The notes: generated by a model from the sequence alone, not told the origin. Numbered from the stretch's first letter, positions 31,836 through 45,049 are shown. The stretch: DNA of 64,000 bases from Liquidambar formosana (GCA_039720395.1 CM077824.1:30533859-30597858), one strand, 5' to 3'. Translations and numbers: made by a program.

Positions 31836-32428
31836 TCATTGAGTTTAGGTTTTAAACGCCAATTGTCCAAATACCTAACCAATTATTGAGGGCTGCAAAC
31901 ACGAAATGGGGCTGCGCCCGATAGTCTGCATAAGTACTCATGATGTATCTCATTGGCTTATCAAAAATGAAAATTTAAAAAATAAAATAAAAAGTAGTCA
32001 TGAACTCATGATGCGTGTTTAATAACATATAGAGGTTAATATGACTTAGCACCAATCCCTTTGGGCTGGGTGTGCATCGGCTCAGCTGTACTTCCAACTC
32101 GGCCAAGACATTGCCACTACTACACCATGAAAACAAGACCACATAAGGCGGCGTTTGGTAGGTAATGAATTATAAGTGGCAGCATTAGAAGTTGTTCGGG
32201 TAATTAAAGAACTGAAAGCGCTTGATGCAGATTACCCATCTTTCCAATTTGCTTTCATATTTACCAAACTATCCCTCCCCCTATGTTCACAACTACCTGC
32301 CCTTAGTCTCCCCTTTGACTGTTTGGAGTCTACCGAACCGAACCGCCCCCTCTTCTCCTCTCTCTCTCTCTCTCAAACTCTCTCTCTAAAATGTTGTATT
32401 TCATTATTTCCCCTCCCAAAACCTCCCC

Positions 32429-32436
32429 TATAAAAG
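32429..32436 (+). promoter_or_regulatory. TATA box of the DAHP synthase gene
   Basis: TATAAAAG lies 132 bp before the ATG, with CT-rich repeats upstream (32,358-32,390) and in the leader (32,477-32,503). A start near 32,460 is inferred. No ATG occurs between there and 32,561. Confidence 0.7.
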
Positions 32437-32560
32437 CCCCTTCCAACTCACTCCATTCTTCAGACCACCCCAAGGCCTCTCTCTTTCTCTCTCTCTCTCT
32501 CTAACTTTGGCAATATATAGTGAGAGGTGAGAGAAAGGAAAGAAAGAAGCTTTAACAAAA

Positions 32561-35500
32561 ATGGCTCTCTCAAACAGCTCGGCTCTCTCTGCCAAGACCC
32601 TTCTCCAGAACAACGCTCTCTCTCAAACCCACCAACCCTCATTCTCCATTTTGCCCACCAAACCCCAATTCCGATCCCCCCATAAACACCACCCCATCTC
32701 CGCCGTCCACGCGGCTGAGCCCGCAAAGAATCCCGTCATCGCCGATAAGCCCCCCAAGCCATCAACCCCGCCGATTCCGGCGAGTTCCGGGAAATGGGCT
32801 GTTGATAGCTGGAAATCCAAGAAGGCATTGCAGCTCCCTGAGTACCCAAATGAGAAGGAGGTCGAAAGGGTTCTCCAGACTCTGGAGGCATTCCCTCCCA
32901 TCGTGTTCGCTGGAGAGGCGAGGAAATTGGAGGAGCGCCTTGCCGAGGCGGCGATGGGCAATGCCTTCCTTTTGCAAGGTGGAGATTGTGCTGAGAGTTT
33001 CAAGGAATTCAGTGCCAACAATATCCGTGATACTTTTCGGATTCTTCTTCAGATGGGTGTTGTCCTTATGTTTGGAGGACAAATGCCTGTAATTAAGGTG
33101 AATTACATCACTCTATGGTCTTCAAATCATTGTATATAATCTTACTTATACTAGTCTAAATAAAATAAAATGATTCTAGCACTAAAGGGGTGGACCTATG
33201 CTTCTTGGACTTGCGCTTCAAGAGGCATAAGGTCCTGGGTTTGACTTTCCGCTCTCTTTTGGAATCAGCCATCTTTCAAGTACAAGTAAGCGTGATTTTA
33301 CCCACATTCAAGGAATTACTTGAACTGAAAGTCTATGCTGCTTTTGACATCCCAAGGAAAAAAAAGAAAAATAAAAAAATAAAAAAAAACAAAAACAAAA
33401 TTCTTGCTATTGGGTATTATTTTTTAAGTGGGTGTCTCAATTATTGTTTATTTTTTCCCCCTTCTGATAAAATGAGGTTAGATTAGAATTGAATGATTAG
33501 GAATAGAGGATTCCATTATTTTAGGTTGGGTTTTCAAATTTTTGTGTATTTGCTAATGATTTTATAGGATGAAATTTGGAAATTGAATGATTCTGGATTG
33601 TGGGGTTTATTTAATTTAGGTGGGGAGAATGGCGGGTCAATTTGCGAAGCCGAGATCGGACCCATTTGAGGAGAAGGATGGAGTGAAATTGCCTAGCTAT
33701 AAAGGGGACAATATTAATGGAGATGCTTTTAATGAGAAGTCGAGAATTCCAGACCCTGAGAGGATGATAAGGGCTTATTGCCAAGCTGCTGCTACTCTGA
33801 ACCTTCTGAGGGCTTTTGCCACCGGAGGGTACGCCGCAATGCAGAGGGTCACCCAGTGGAATCTTGACTTTGCAGAGCACAGCGAGCAGGGAGACAGGTA
33901 GATAGTGTTATACTTGCATCAATTTGGACTCATTTATCGGAGAAATAATTTGACACTCTTGGGGAGTTGGTAGAGCTTTGATTTCTAATTTTGCAGTCAT
34001 TTCAAGTTTTAATCTGATTAATTGTTTTTGGGATGGTTCAACAGGTACCAGGAACTGGCTCACCGTGTTGATGAGGCTTTGGGATTCATGGCAGCAGCAG
34101 GACTTACAGTTGACCACCCTATCATGACAACAACTGAATTCTGGACATCGCATGAGTGCTTGCTTTTGCCATATGAACAATCACTCACTAGGCAGGATTC
34201 AACTTCCGGCCTGTACTACGATTGCTCTGCTCATATGCTTTGGGTTGGGGAGCGTACCCGGCAACTGGATGGTGCCCATGTGGAGTTTCTAAGAGGAGTT
34301 GCTAATCCCCTTGGAATCAAGGTATCTGCAATGCATTTGATTGGTCAAAGTGATTTTACTAATTAAAATTATCAACAATTGGTTAAACCTGTAGTCATTC
34401 TCGTACATTGTGTTAATGGGCGACAATGAATAAACAAATCCTAATCCTGATATGATTGAAAATTACATTGACAATTAATTTCTTAATTGAAGTTTTTGGG
34501 TCTTGATTTTGTTGTTTGTACATATAAAAACAGGCCGTTTCCTTTTGTGATGCATAGTGACTAGCTGATCTAATTTTGTTATGGATCTGCTAGCAAATGT
34601 TTAGTGGCTAAAGATGGAAATTGTGATGCAGGTAAGCAATAAGATGGACCCTAATGAGCTAGTTGGCCTCATTGAAATCTTGAATCCAAATAACAAGCCA
34701 GGAAGGATAACAATAATCGCAAGAATGGGAGCTGAGAACATGAGAGTCAAGCTTCCCCATTTGATCAGGGCGGTCCGAAGGGCAGGGCAAATTGTGACAT
34801 GGGTTTGCGACCCAATGCATGGAAACACCATAAAGGCACCCTGTGGACTCAAAACACGAGCCTTCGATGCAATCTTGGTATAATTTCTCTTACCAATTTC
34901 TTTTGACATTCCAACATCCAAATTGATATTCATATTTCTTGATCTATAAGATAATTTATCATAATTGGGAAAGTGGGTTTTTTGGAAACCATGTGAAAAG
35001 AAACTATTTGACTCAGATGCTGTGAAATTGAACAAACTTGTTCAAACATTTCTGTGGCCTCAGACACAATTAGTTTGCATCTTCTCACTCAATTAACATT
35101 TGTAGTCTGGTTGTGGACACCCATGGCTTTAATATCATAGTTCCAAGCAATGGTTGCTATTAGGTGAACGATACAAGTAATGATCAATCATTCAGAAAAG
35201 GTTCCGGTTGAGTGAGAATTGATCTAACGTTCCCAATCCTCTAGTGGCTGACCTAAAGCTTGAATATCATATTTTCAACCAATTGTTGCTGGTAGGTGTA
35301 CAATACAAGTCATGACTAATTATTTACATAAGATTCAACTGAGTGAAAAGTTGGATCATTTACATAAGATTCAACTGACTAATTGTTTACATAAGATTCA
35401 ACCGAGTGGTCCTGTATGAGTCTTGGAGTTTTTTTGTCAACTTGACGAGGTGGGTCAAACAATCCTAGTTAATGCCATGTTTGTTGTCGGGAAAGGAAGT

Positions 35501-36128
35501 CTCTGAAGGCAAATAATGTTTTATCAAAATAAATGCCATTGGAAAAGTTAGTGAGAAAGGTTGGATCATTTCACCAGTGGTCCTCTATGAGTCGTGGACT
35601 TTTTTTGTCCACTTGACGAGGTGGGTCAATCAATCCTGGCTAATGGGGCACGTTTGTGGGGAAAGGTAGTCTCGAAAGGCAAAGAAGGTTTTATCAAAAT
35701 AAATGCTATTGGAAAAGTTAGTTATTGGTTGGAACTCCATCTGCAATACACTATTACATTTTCATTGCCTCCAAAGTTGTTCACGATATGTATATATATG
35801 TATATATATGTATATAGATACACCTTTTTTTTAATCATGGTCATAATATTCTATTTGTTTTTAGGCCGAGGTTCGAGCCTTCTTTGATGTGCATGAGCAA
35901 GAAGGGAGCCACCCTGGAGGAGTTCATCTAGAGATGACTGGTCAGAATGTGACAGAGTGCATTGGAGGGTCTCGTACAGTTACTTTTGATGATCTTGGCT
36001 CACGCTACCACACACATTGTGACCCAAGGCTCAATGCTTCTCAATCTCTTGAGCTATCTTTCATCATTGCAGAGCGGCTTCGAAAGAGAAGAATTGGAAC
36101 CCAACGTCTGCTGTCTCTAGGTCTCTAG
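32561..36128 (+). CDS. DHS: Class II 3-deoxy-D-arabino-heptulosonate 7-phosphate (DAHP) synthase, plastid
   Basis: Condenses phosphoenolpyruvate and erythrose 4-phosphate, the first step of the shikimate pathway in plastids. Five exons (32,561-33,097; 33,620-33,897; 34,045-34,321; 34,632-34,877; 35,865-36,128) join with GT-AG introns into 533 residues, the usual plant length. Residues 1-50 are Ser-rich with few acidic residues, a transit peptide. Motifs: GGDCAESF (140-147, metal-binding Cys), [12 protein letters not shown] (181-192), [25 protein letters not shown] (metal His), VHLEMTGQN (metal Glu) and HCDPRLN (metal Asp). These match the four metal ligands of the class II family. All exons are intact with no stops, so the gene looks functional. 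Intron 1 carries an A-rich retroposon-like insert and intron 4 an internal duplication. Confidence 0.97.
33130..33405 (+). mobile_element. Possible tRNA-derived SINE in DAHP synthase intron 1
   Basis: Sequence around 33,182-33,255 resembles a tRNA-type internal promoter: GGGGTGGACC in the place of an A box and GGTCCTGGGTTTGACTTTCC like a B box. A degenerate A-rich tail (33,358-33,401) follows. Flanking duplications were not found, so this rests on form only. Confidence 0.3.
35406..35725. repeat. Tandem duplication in DAHP synthase intron 4, unit ~170 bp
   Basis: 35,406-35,553 and 35,576-35,722 share GTGGTCCT, TATGAGTC, CTTGACGAGGTGGGTCAA, TTTTATCAAAATAAATG and ATTGGAAAAGTTAGT in the same order. 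An earlier pair of related blocks (about 35,120-35,200 and 35,255-35,345; ATATCATA, TTCYAAGCAATKGTTGCT) precedes it. None of it is coding. Confidence 0.85.
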
Positions 36129-39100
36129 GCAGCTAGAAAAACCCCTCGTCATTTCTTAATTGTTTGCAATCTTGTTGTATTTGGTAGAGAATAAATTCGG
36201 CATGGGTCATCCACTGAACCTTGTGCCGCAGCCACCATCTACTGCTGCATTAGTTTGAAATTGCGACATTTTCCAACAATTAAGAGCAACTTGAAAATCC
36301 CCAAAAGAATATTATACTTCTGCAAAGAAGTTACTACAGCAATATTGTTACTTGGATCAATTAAGTTGCTTTTAATTTAAAAAGCTATTCTTTTAGGCAC
36401 ATGTTATGCTGGTGCAGTGTCCTGTGATTGGAAGCTGCAAAAGCAAGGTGTTGTGGATCATGGCCTCGTCGAATTTTTTTCCTTATAATATATCGTTTTG
36501 AAGTTAATTTATGTATCTATGTATCCAAGTAGTTGACCAAGTGGTGGTTTAAGATTTTCAAAAGAAGGAAATAAAATTGAATGCAAGTATGGCATTTCGG
36601 CTAAAAAAATTAAAAAAAAGGAGGTGCATATGGATTTGCTTTGTTTGTATTGCTTGCTTTGTTTTGATTGTTTCAATTGGTTGGATTTGGTTTGTTGGAG
36701 CCGAGCTAGCAAAGCAGGCAAGCAGCCATAGTTATACCAGCAAGTACATAGCATAACATCAGCAAGAACCAATGAGCATACAAATTTCTGAGGCCTTCCC
36801 TGATAGATTGATCACCTCGACTAAAATGGCTTCTTCGTTTAGATAAAATGGGGCAATATTTGCCACTAATTAGTATGTTTTGCCTGTATCTTGTCCGGCA
36901 ATTCTTGATGCAAAGGAATTGGACTAAAAAAGCCAGTAGGGCTAGTCATAGGGGTTCGAACTTTTCCAATTGTATCGAAAAGAAAAGAAGAATCAGACTT
37001 AAGGGCTGCGTTTTCTCTCTAGTGTCTACTCGTCAATAATTGTCTCATGGAACATCCAAATCCATTTATGGGACCAGAGTCATTTCTTCATGTGTATGTT
37101 TCCCTAAAGTTTTAGAATTAAGGCCCTCTTCATGTGTATGTTTTCCCTAAAGTTTTAGAATCAAGGCCACCTATTGAAAAGGTTCATTTCACAACCCACC
37201 TGAGTCATATTCTTGTGTGAAGGAATAATTGTTTCACTCAAAAGCTGTAGTCAATAAATTCAATGGCAACAAAGTGCGGACAACCATCGGCACTTTGGAA
37301 AAATCTCTAGGCCAACAATTTATTATTGTCCACCAATTGCAAGAATGATTAGTCCCTTAGTTGTCAGTTTTGGGGATACACTAGGTCCAAAAAAAAAAAA
37401 AAAAAAAGAAGGTGCAGACAACCACTGCTTCGGAAAGTGTGTACCAATGAATGATGATATGGAAGAGGAAAGCAAGAAACATGACCTTAAACAAAGCCAA
37501 AAACAAAAAGAAAAAATGAAAAAAGAAAGACCTTGATAGCAATTTAGAAAGTTCAGCAATGTTTTTTATTTATTTATTTACTATTATTATTATTATTATT
37601 ATGCCAAAAAGGCATCAGAGCTCTGCTTTGCTATGATTTGGGCCCAAACTAATTTTGGAAGACGGTTAAAAAAGCATCATAAGTAATTTAGCTAAAGACA
37701 ATGAAAAATGTTAATTAAGGAGATTTACTATCAATTAGGGAACTTCACTCAAATGAATTACAAAATCTTGACCTTATTGACGAGATTCAATGAGGTTAAA
37801 AACTTTCGTAGAACTATGGCATGGGTCATGTGGTGTGACGAACCAATCACAATCAAACAAAGTAAGATTGTATGTATTTCTTATCCTTACAATCTCATTT
37901 TATTTGGTTGTGATTACTTGATTGCACTATGCCACGGTCTCACGAGAGTTTTTCTCTTCAATGAGATGACCAAAGAAGATTCCAAAAAGTACGTGGTGAT
38001 GGGTGATTTTTGCATGTGACGTCGTGGTCCTTGCATGGAGTAATTTTCTATTATAGGTCCCAAAAAATCTGACCCCACAACTTAGTCACCTGCCATAGTT
38101 GAACACGCAAATGGGTAGTGTAGCTACCACGATGATGTTGTTGGTCCTTTCATGGAAGTTGGCAAATCTGGAAGGTATTGATAGATTCCTTCGATTTAAC
38201 TGTACCTTAAAAATAAAAATGAAAAATGAAAAATGAAAAATAAAAGAAAAAGGTGGCAGTGGGCAACATTCCTGCATGGAAATCTTGGTGACCGTAACTG
38301 CCCTTACATGCACTAAAGTTAGATGGCCACGTGTTAAACGTGCAATCATCTACCACTGGTTCGATGGTCTTCAATTCAGGACATGGTGCACCAATAATCA
38401 CGTGCCCATCTTATCAATATCACCATCACTAGATTTCAAATTTCTCAGATGGGCCCACAGATGGACCGGAGGCCGGTCCACACCAGCTTGTACCACCCAG
38501 CTGGCCAAATCTTCTATCTAAAAAAAAAATTAAAAAAATGATAACATAATTTTTTATAAAAAAAAATAGATAATTAATTAAATATATGTAGAGATGTAGT
38601 ATCCAATAAATTAAGGTTTAAAGCTCGTAAGAATGATGCTTAAAATCAATAATGCAAGTTAGTTTGTTGGGTAGCTCAAGGCCCCCCACCTTTGATTTTT
38701 CCACGTTCTTGGATCAGTCAGTCCAGGCTTTGTGGGGATCATATATCAACTGTAAGTCCAGTATTTATCATCATTATTATTTATTTTGATAGAATATTTT
38801 TATTTTTATTGCCAACAAGGGGTGGTCCCATCGAGCATGTGGAATATAATTTGATGCAGAGCAAATAGCCCAATCATGAGGCTTGGCATGCAGCAACTCC
38901 TCGTGGAAGAGAGAGAGAGAGGGTGACTCCCTAGCTTCGTGGAATTAATGTGGACAGAGGTGGTTAATGGCTGTCTTCAGGCTTCAGCTCGTACATACTG
39001 CATGTGTAAATATAAATTGAAAATTCATAATACTTACATGGTAGTTAGGCCCCCTGCAGCAATGGTGTTTGGGAAAAGCAGATATGGAATCTTCCTTTTT

Positions 39101-39380
39101 CTATTCTTTTCTTTTCTGAGAAGTAGATGTGGAAATCTAATTTAAAAACCCAATCAGATATTATTGTTCTACCATCACATGAATATTATACTTAGCATAC
39201 ACTAACTTATCGTTTAGTCTCTCCGTCCTTTTTTTTTTTTTTTTTTTTTTTTTTGAACCATTTTGACTAAACACACCCACTAAGGTGATGTATTGATAAT
39301 GCCACTTACTTAATTTTGATTTTATTTTTGTATGATAAAATGTTACTTGATGTGATTATTGGTCTAGTAATTGTAACGAG
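36129..39380. other. Intergenic stretch downstream of DAHP synthase
   Basis: 36,129-36,250 is probably the 3' UTR. Beyond it no gene is convincing. It contains a two-copy ~43-bp repeat (37,086-37,169), A-tracts, an ATT microsatellite (37,580-37,602), (GAAAAAT)n near 38,213-38,240 and a T-run at 39,230-39,254. Confidence 0.5.
37086..37169. repeat. Short tandem duplication, unit ~43 bp
   Basis: CTTCATGTGTATGTTT, CCCTAAAGTTTTAGAAT and CAAGGCC/TAAGGCC occur twice back to back. Confidence 0.9.
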
Positions 39381-39389
39381 AAATGCTAA

Positions 39390-39566
39390 TCATAGTTGTG
39401 ATGGTTGGAAGTTGTCTGGTGGCTTGTGGCTTGTGGGTTTCTTATTTTGGTGGGGTTTGTTTTGGGTGCTCTTCTTTGTGGGTCCTTCTGCTTCTTTTGG
39501 AGGGGGTTTGTTTTGGGTGTTTTGCCTTTTCTTTTATTAAATTTTCAGTTTGCTGATCAAAAAATA
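39390..39566 (+). mobile_element. Truncated LINE (L1-type) 3' end
   Basis: The sequence TGTTTTGGGTGTTTTGCC, CTTTTATTAAATTTTCAG and a short A-rich tail is the usual form of plant L1 3' ends. There is no ORF of RT type, so only the tail was inserted. ATGGTTGGA occurs on both sides (39,397 and 39,588) and could be a remnant target duplication. Confidence 0.5.
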
Positions 39567-39854
39567 AGAACAAAAATAAATAGTCGCAATGGTTGGACCA
39601 TTGCACTATGATTGGTGGTTACATGACACGTGATGTAAGTCCCACATATATATGTCATACACACACCAGCTAGAGTGTGACGGTCAAATTGTTGCAACTA
39701 TAACTAACATCTCTCTATCTAATTGCAATTTTAAATATAGTTAATATAGTTATACGATGGTAGCTCATAGGTTCCATATCCTATCAGTGCATGGGTTGGT
39801 AAAATGGATCAAATAACATTTTTTTTTAAAAAAAATAATTACATTTGGAAAGTT

Positions 39855-41170
39855 AGCAATTACCCCTAATAGGGGATTGCTTTTAACAATAAACCTACCA
39901 TAAAATTTTTTAACTCTATAACCCCAATTTTTAGAGATTCTTTCAACATAAGGAAAACCATTTTTTTGAAATTCCTGTTTTAACCTTTTCTATTTATCAG
40001 ATTTATTTTGGGTTATTCCTCGTTCATATGGTTGCCATCGGCAACAACTCTCACCGGCGACGATTCTTCTCCGACGATAGCTCCAACTCTCCCATGGTTC
40101 CCACTAGCAACATCTCTCTGACAATGACCAAGCGACGCCTCTTCTGCAACGAGCCACTATCATCTCTACTTACACTACCTATCGTTCTCCCCTCTCTCTC
40201 TCTTCTCCCTCCCTCACCAAATCTGAAAACCAGATCTATTATCAGCTAGCCATAGCTGTCCTCTATTTCTTCTTCTTCTTTTCATTTTTTTTCCTTTGTC
40301 CTACCAGATCTGGCCGAAATTCAACCATGGCTATCTTCTCCCTTTCTTCTTCTTCTTCTTTTTCCTTTTTTTTTTTTTTGTAAGTTTTTGTTCAACCATG
40401 GCTATCTACTATAGAATTTTAGTAGTACGAGAAATACTGTTTTTTATAACCAAAATAATAAACTGTTACTATTTGCTGTAGAAATTTTAATAGCACAAGA
40501 AATGCTGTTTTTTATAGCCAAAACAGTAAAGTGTTATTATTTGCTGTAGAAATTTTAGTAACATGAGAAACAACAGTTTTTTATAGTCGAAATAGTAAAC
40601 TGTCACTATTTGTTGTAGAAATTTTAATAGCACGAAAAATGCTATTTTTTTTTTTTTATAGCCAAAATAGTAAACTGTTACTATTTACTGTAAATAACGT
40701 TTTATATTATGCCATTTTTTCTCCATTCTAAATAGGACCGAGTTTCAAAGAAAAAGAAATAGAAGAAGAATAAGAGGAGAAGATGAATGAAGAAGATGGT
40801 GATCTAACTTGTGTGATGGGCTAGGGCTTCCTTTTTTGCTGAGATGAAAGCATAGAAGAGTCACGAATCTCGTAAAGGTTGCCAGAGATGGAGAAGGTCA
40901 GTGATAGGGTCGTTGGAAGTCGAACAATGGTTGATAGATGGTCGGAGTTCGATCGCTGGTGAAAGTCGTCGTCGGTGATAACCATGGAAGAGAAAGAGAA
41001 CGGTGAAAGAGAGCGTAGGGTGAAAGTGAGGGAGAAGGATGGGTTAAGTGTATATAAAAGGTATTTTTGGTCTATTCATGCTCAAAAGGGGTTATGATAT
41101 GAACAAATTTGTTTTGGGTTCTATTGTAAAAGGTATCTTATACTAGGAGGCTATGGCCAAAATTCCCTAA
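39855..41170. mobile_element. Possible non-autonomous DNA element with internal tandem repeat
   Basis: Near the left, TGGTTGCCATCGGCAAC and CTCACCGGCGACGATTC face a near complement on the right (40,950-40,986: GTCGTCGTCGGTGATAACCATGG). The outer parts (ACCCC... and GGGGTT... near 39,860-39,940 and 41,080-41,160) are also loosely mirrored. An ORF at 40,028-40,249 is Ser/Leu/Pro rich and probably not a gene. The limits are approximate. Confidence 0.35.
40403..40691. repeat. Tandem repeat, unit ~73 bp, four copies
   Basis: The unit reads TGYTGTAGAAATTTTARTAG, CACRAGAAATGCTGTTTTTT, ATAGCCAAAAYAGTAAACTG, TTACTATT. Four copies run head to tail, the last with an expanded T-run. Confidence 0.88.
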
Positions 41171-41216
41171 AAAGAAATATATGAATTTAATGCACTGAGA
41201 CTCACTAATATATTTT

Positions 41217-41488
41217 AGTATTCTAGTTACTTTTTTTTTATGGACAAACAAGATTTTATTAAATATAGGGGAAAATCATTACATCAAACAACTCCAAGTA
41301 CAGCCATAATAATAACCACACCCAACGACGAATACCAACACCAACCCATCAAGAAGAACTAAGAGTATAAAATAAAACCCAACTCAAAACAAAACACGCC
41401 CAATTATTAAGCAAAGAGAGCAATACACCCCAAAAACAAGCAAACCCCAAAGCATGCCAAATACACCCCAAAGTATTCTAGTTACTTT
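41217..41488 (-). mobile_element. 5'-truncated LINE with 17-bp target duplication
   Basis: AGTATTCTAGTTACTTT occurs at 41,217-41,233 and 41,472-41,488, exactly flanking a 238-bp insert. On the minus strand the insert ends in TAATAAAATCTTGTTTGTCC plus an A-tract, the common plant L1 3' end. No RT remains. Confidence 0.88.
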
Positions 41489-43555
41489 ATCGATCTTTAC
41501 CATTACTTACATCATAGAGATGAATATTTTCAAAGAGCGATCAAAACTGATTTATTGGCTCTTTGACAAAGAAAAAATTTGAGACAACTTAAAAGGGGAA
41601 TGATGATAATTATTATGGGACGAAAGGGAATAATGAACAACATAATAAATATTTTCGGACATTCCAGAAAAAGAAAAAAAAAATGATAAAACAAAGTGGG
41701 ACGAAGAAAGTATTTGAAATGATGGAGAATGACCCGTGTTTTCTATTTCTAAAAGATTAACCTGGACACACAGTGACTACATTCACCTCATTAATTGGCA
41801 TATATCGACTTGATTTTTATACCTTTGGCTTTTTGGAATGAGAATTTTGTCTCAACTGCATGATGTTCGCAGCCAAAGAAGAAACAATTAAGGACAGAGC
41901 TAGAGAGTGCTACCACTGATCCATGCGGTAGTGGAGAAAAAATAAGTCATAATCGAGAGAATGGCATGGCAGTATTTGGAAAACTATGATGTGACTGGCA
42001 TGTCTGTTTCGAAGGAAAATGCCTAGCTCTTGCTACTTAGGTCACAGCATGTCAGCGTCTAAAGTCCAAAATCCAAAAAGGCACTCCACTAAATCGACTG
42101 ATTTTGTACTTTGTGTGTAGCCATGGAGGAGAAAGAGCATCCTCGTAGAGCTGCAACGCAGTATTGGATTCCTGGAAAAGAGTTCGGTTGTGACTGAGGC
42201 TGTTAGAAATTTAGTTTAAAATATGTTAAGATGGGTTGACATGAGCTGGTCAAAGGTGACAGATCAAAATGTCAATCAATCATGGCCAAATAAGAGAGAA
42301 CATTAAACTTTAACTGGTGCATGTAATAATAGTAAATGTAATTGGACAAACAAGAGGTCGTGGTTGCTTCTTTTTTTTTTTTTCATGGGAGGTGGGGTGA
42401 TGGGGAGGAAATTGGCGGCTCAATGGTGATGGTGGTGAGTACATTTTCAATCCCGTCCAATGGTATTCCTCCAGGTAACTTTTCAGCGTCAAGAGGTATT
42501 GGATAAGGAGATCCTCTATCTCCATACTTTCTTGTTTTGTGCATGAAAGCATTATCAATTGCGTTGATGGCAAACCAATATAATCATTCTTTTTTTTTTT
42601 TTATAAAACAAAGATTTAAAAATGATTACTGGTGAGAATCGTCCACCTATTTAATCGTTAAATCTTTGTCTGCATTGAAAAAATAACAGTTGCAACTACA
42701 TTCACTTTTACAATATAATAATTGCCATTTCTGAATGGATAAAAACAATGGCAGAAACAAATAAGTATCCTGGCATCCTGCTTTCTTACTCTAGAGCTAT
42801 ACCAAAAAAACAAGTTGTCATAAGTTTTTTCTAACGTGGTGAGGAAAAATTGGTATGTAGCTGCATTTTCAAGATCATCCATTCCTAATGTTTCATTTGA
42901 TTCCGTAAGATGTAACCAAACTAATTTTATGGTTATAGTTGTGAAAGATTATTATAATAGAAATTCTAAAAATATTGAAATTAGAACAATGATCAATCTT
43001 CAATTCTCTCTTCTTTTCTATTTGATTTAAAGTATGAGTACGTGACAATTTTATCACATCTAAAAAGGAAAAAAACATTTGATTTATAATTATATATCCT
43101 ATCTATCAACGATAAAAATAAATAGATGTCACATTCAAAGAAATCAAGTTTAAAGGAGTAAACATCAAGTTACTAGACAAAATATATATCCATAAAACAT
43201 ATCAAGCAAAAGTACAAAAAATAATTTTGTACCTTGATTCACAATTACAAAAGAAAGGCCCAACTAACCAAAGCAACCAATTTTCATTTTCAATGTACTT
43301 ATACATCTAAGTTTCCAGAAACCAAGTTTCCAATAAATACATTCTGAATAAAACAGCAATTCTAAACATCACCCAAAATTCAAACCTAAACCAAAACACT
43401 AACTAACCAACTCTTGCAATTCTCATTTCCCATATGCTTGCCCACCCCTATTTTTCAATGTTTAAATTCTCACAGTCGTAAAAAATAGAGAACTTAAGAA
43501 TTTCTACAACTTTAGCGACTGCCTAATGTGAAGTTAGGTTTGACCTATATACAAC

Positions 43556-43910
43556 TTACAATTTCAATTCATTATCCACCTTTGATTTAAGTTAAGATGG
43601 ATTTTAGTATATTTTCAAACCAGTTAAACAAGACCACATCAAACTTGATAATTTCTTATCCATTTCATGCCATAGAAAACAATCATTAATCAATGATCTT
43701 TCTTTAGTTTATGACTCACCTGGCAGATAATTTGGAACTTCAATCCATGATCCACCTTTGATTTAAATCCATTTTGAATTTTGGTATATGCCCAAATCCA
43801 GATATACAAAAACACATCAAAGCAGGTGATTTCTAATCTATTTCATGCCATAGTATACAATCATTTCTCTCTTGATCAATGCTTTCTCTAATTGATTACT
43901 CACCAAGCAA
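43556..43910. repeat. Tandem duplication, unit ~180 bp
   Basis: 43,556-43,735 and 43,736-43,910 share TTCAATYCATKATCCACCTT, TGATTTAA, ACACATCAAA, TCTATTTCATGCCATAG and ACAATCAT in order. Confidence 0.85.
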
Positions 43911-45048
43911 ATCTTGGATTGCAAAATTTTGAAAATCCAATAAATGTCCATTCCAAACCATAGCGATAATAAAAGTCACCTAAATATACATACATATATA
44001 TATACACATCATCTATATTCCAACTTCTTAACCTGTAAACATTATTTTTCAAGGAATTGTGTATTACATGCCTCCTATTGAGTCACTAAACCTTAAAGAA
44101 ATTGATCTATAACAAAACTCTCTCTCTCTTGTAGACTTTTGACTGAATCAGTTGTTTTTAGTCAATTACTGTGTTCATGGCAACCCATTGTTGTTTGTTA
44201 GAGAGAGAACTACAACATCAAAATGATAATTATAAATAATTTTGCCAAAAATGATTGACTAATAAAAATAAAATAATATAGAGGCTTAATGATCGACAAA
44301 AAGGTCGGTTAAAAGCAGACTTGGAAGAAATCTGATCAGAATAAGAAGTCTTGCCATAATTTAATCAACTCTATAATTTTAGGAAGGCAAACTCTTAGAT
44401 AGCTAAAATTCCCAAAATTTTCTTTTCCTTGTTCATTATATCATCACATAGATATAACTACTACTTATGTGGAGTAATATTCCTAGTTCTCATGAAGCTC
44501 ACATTTTCCTCTTGGCCAAGGATTCTCCAATGTATCTTATCATACTCGTTTTATCATCCTGTTTACCAACATGAAGATAGCATTGGAGCTTAAATTAATG
44601 ATGGAGGATACTACCTGGTTAGTTGTGGACTCCCAAAGCTCACCCATTGTTCCCCTTCCAATCTACTCTAATTTTTCCAGACTCCAATATTGCTATGCAA
44701 ATCTAAACAATGTCGAGTAAGATTTACACTAATGAATTATGATTGTAATATTTTATATATTTGTTAATAATCCATTCTATTATTACATACTTAAATAATT
44801 TATTGAAGGTGTTTGGGTACCAATGATAATAATGTCAGTCCCACATTACTAACTTCAGTCTTAATCAAAACTAAGGCATATGGTGCTTATAGTGGTCAAA
44901 CAGAGGTTTCACATGATCTTGGGTCAAAAGATTAGATTTGACGCCCACAAATTGGACATAAGACCTAAGAAAACAAATCATATGCGGTAAAATAATGTAT
45001 GTTGTAAGCATGAATGAAAAATGCTTGAAACTACATTTCTCTCTCTAT

Positions 45049-45049
<1 letters not shown>

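Larger units (their letters stand above)
29649..32428. other. Intergenic stretch upstream of the DAHP synthase gene
   Basis: No gene is supported. It holds a T/G homopolymer block (29,797-29,821), a MITE (30,347-30,523), A/G runs near 30,560-30,598, a threefold short repeat (30,886-30,994), a Stowaway-like copy (31,507-31,835) with a related partial copy just before it (about 31,255-31,506), and a GGCGGCGTTTGGTAGG Harbinger-like end near 32,149. CT repeats at 32,358-32,390 are promoter-proximal. Confidence 0.5.

Noticed and set aside
36940..36965. Possible tRNA B box (GGGGTTCGAAC)
   Set aside because: No matching A box, acceptor stem or cloverleaf could be formed around it.
40028..40249. 73-codon ORF rich in Ser, Leu and Pro
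   Set aside because: No domain, no splice context, and it lies in a probable transposable element.
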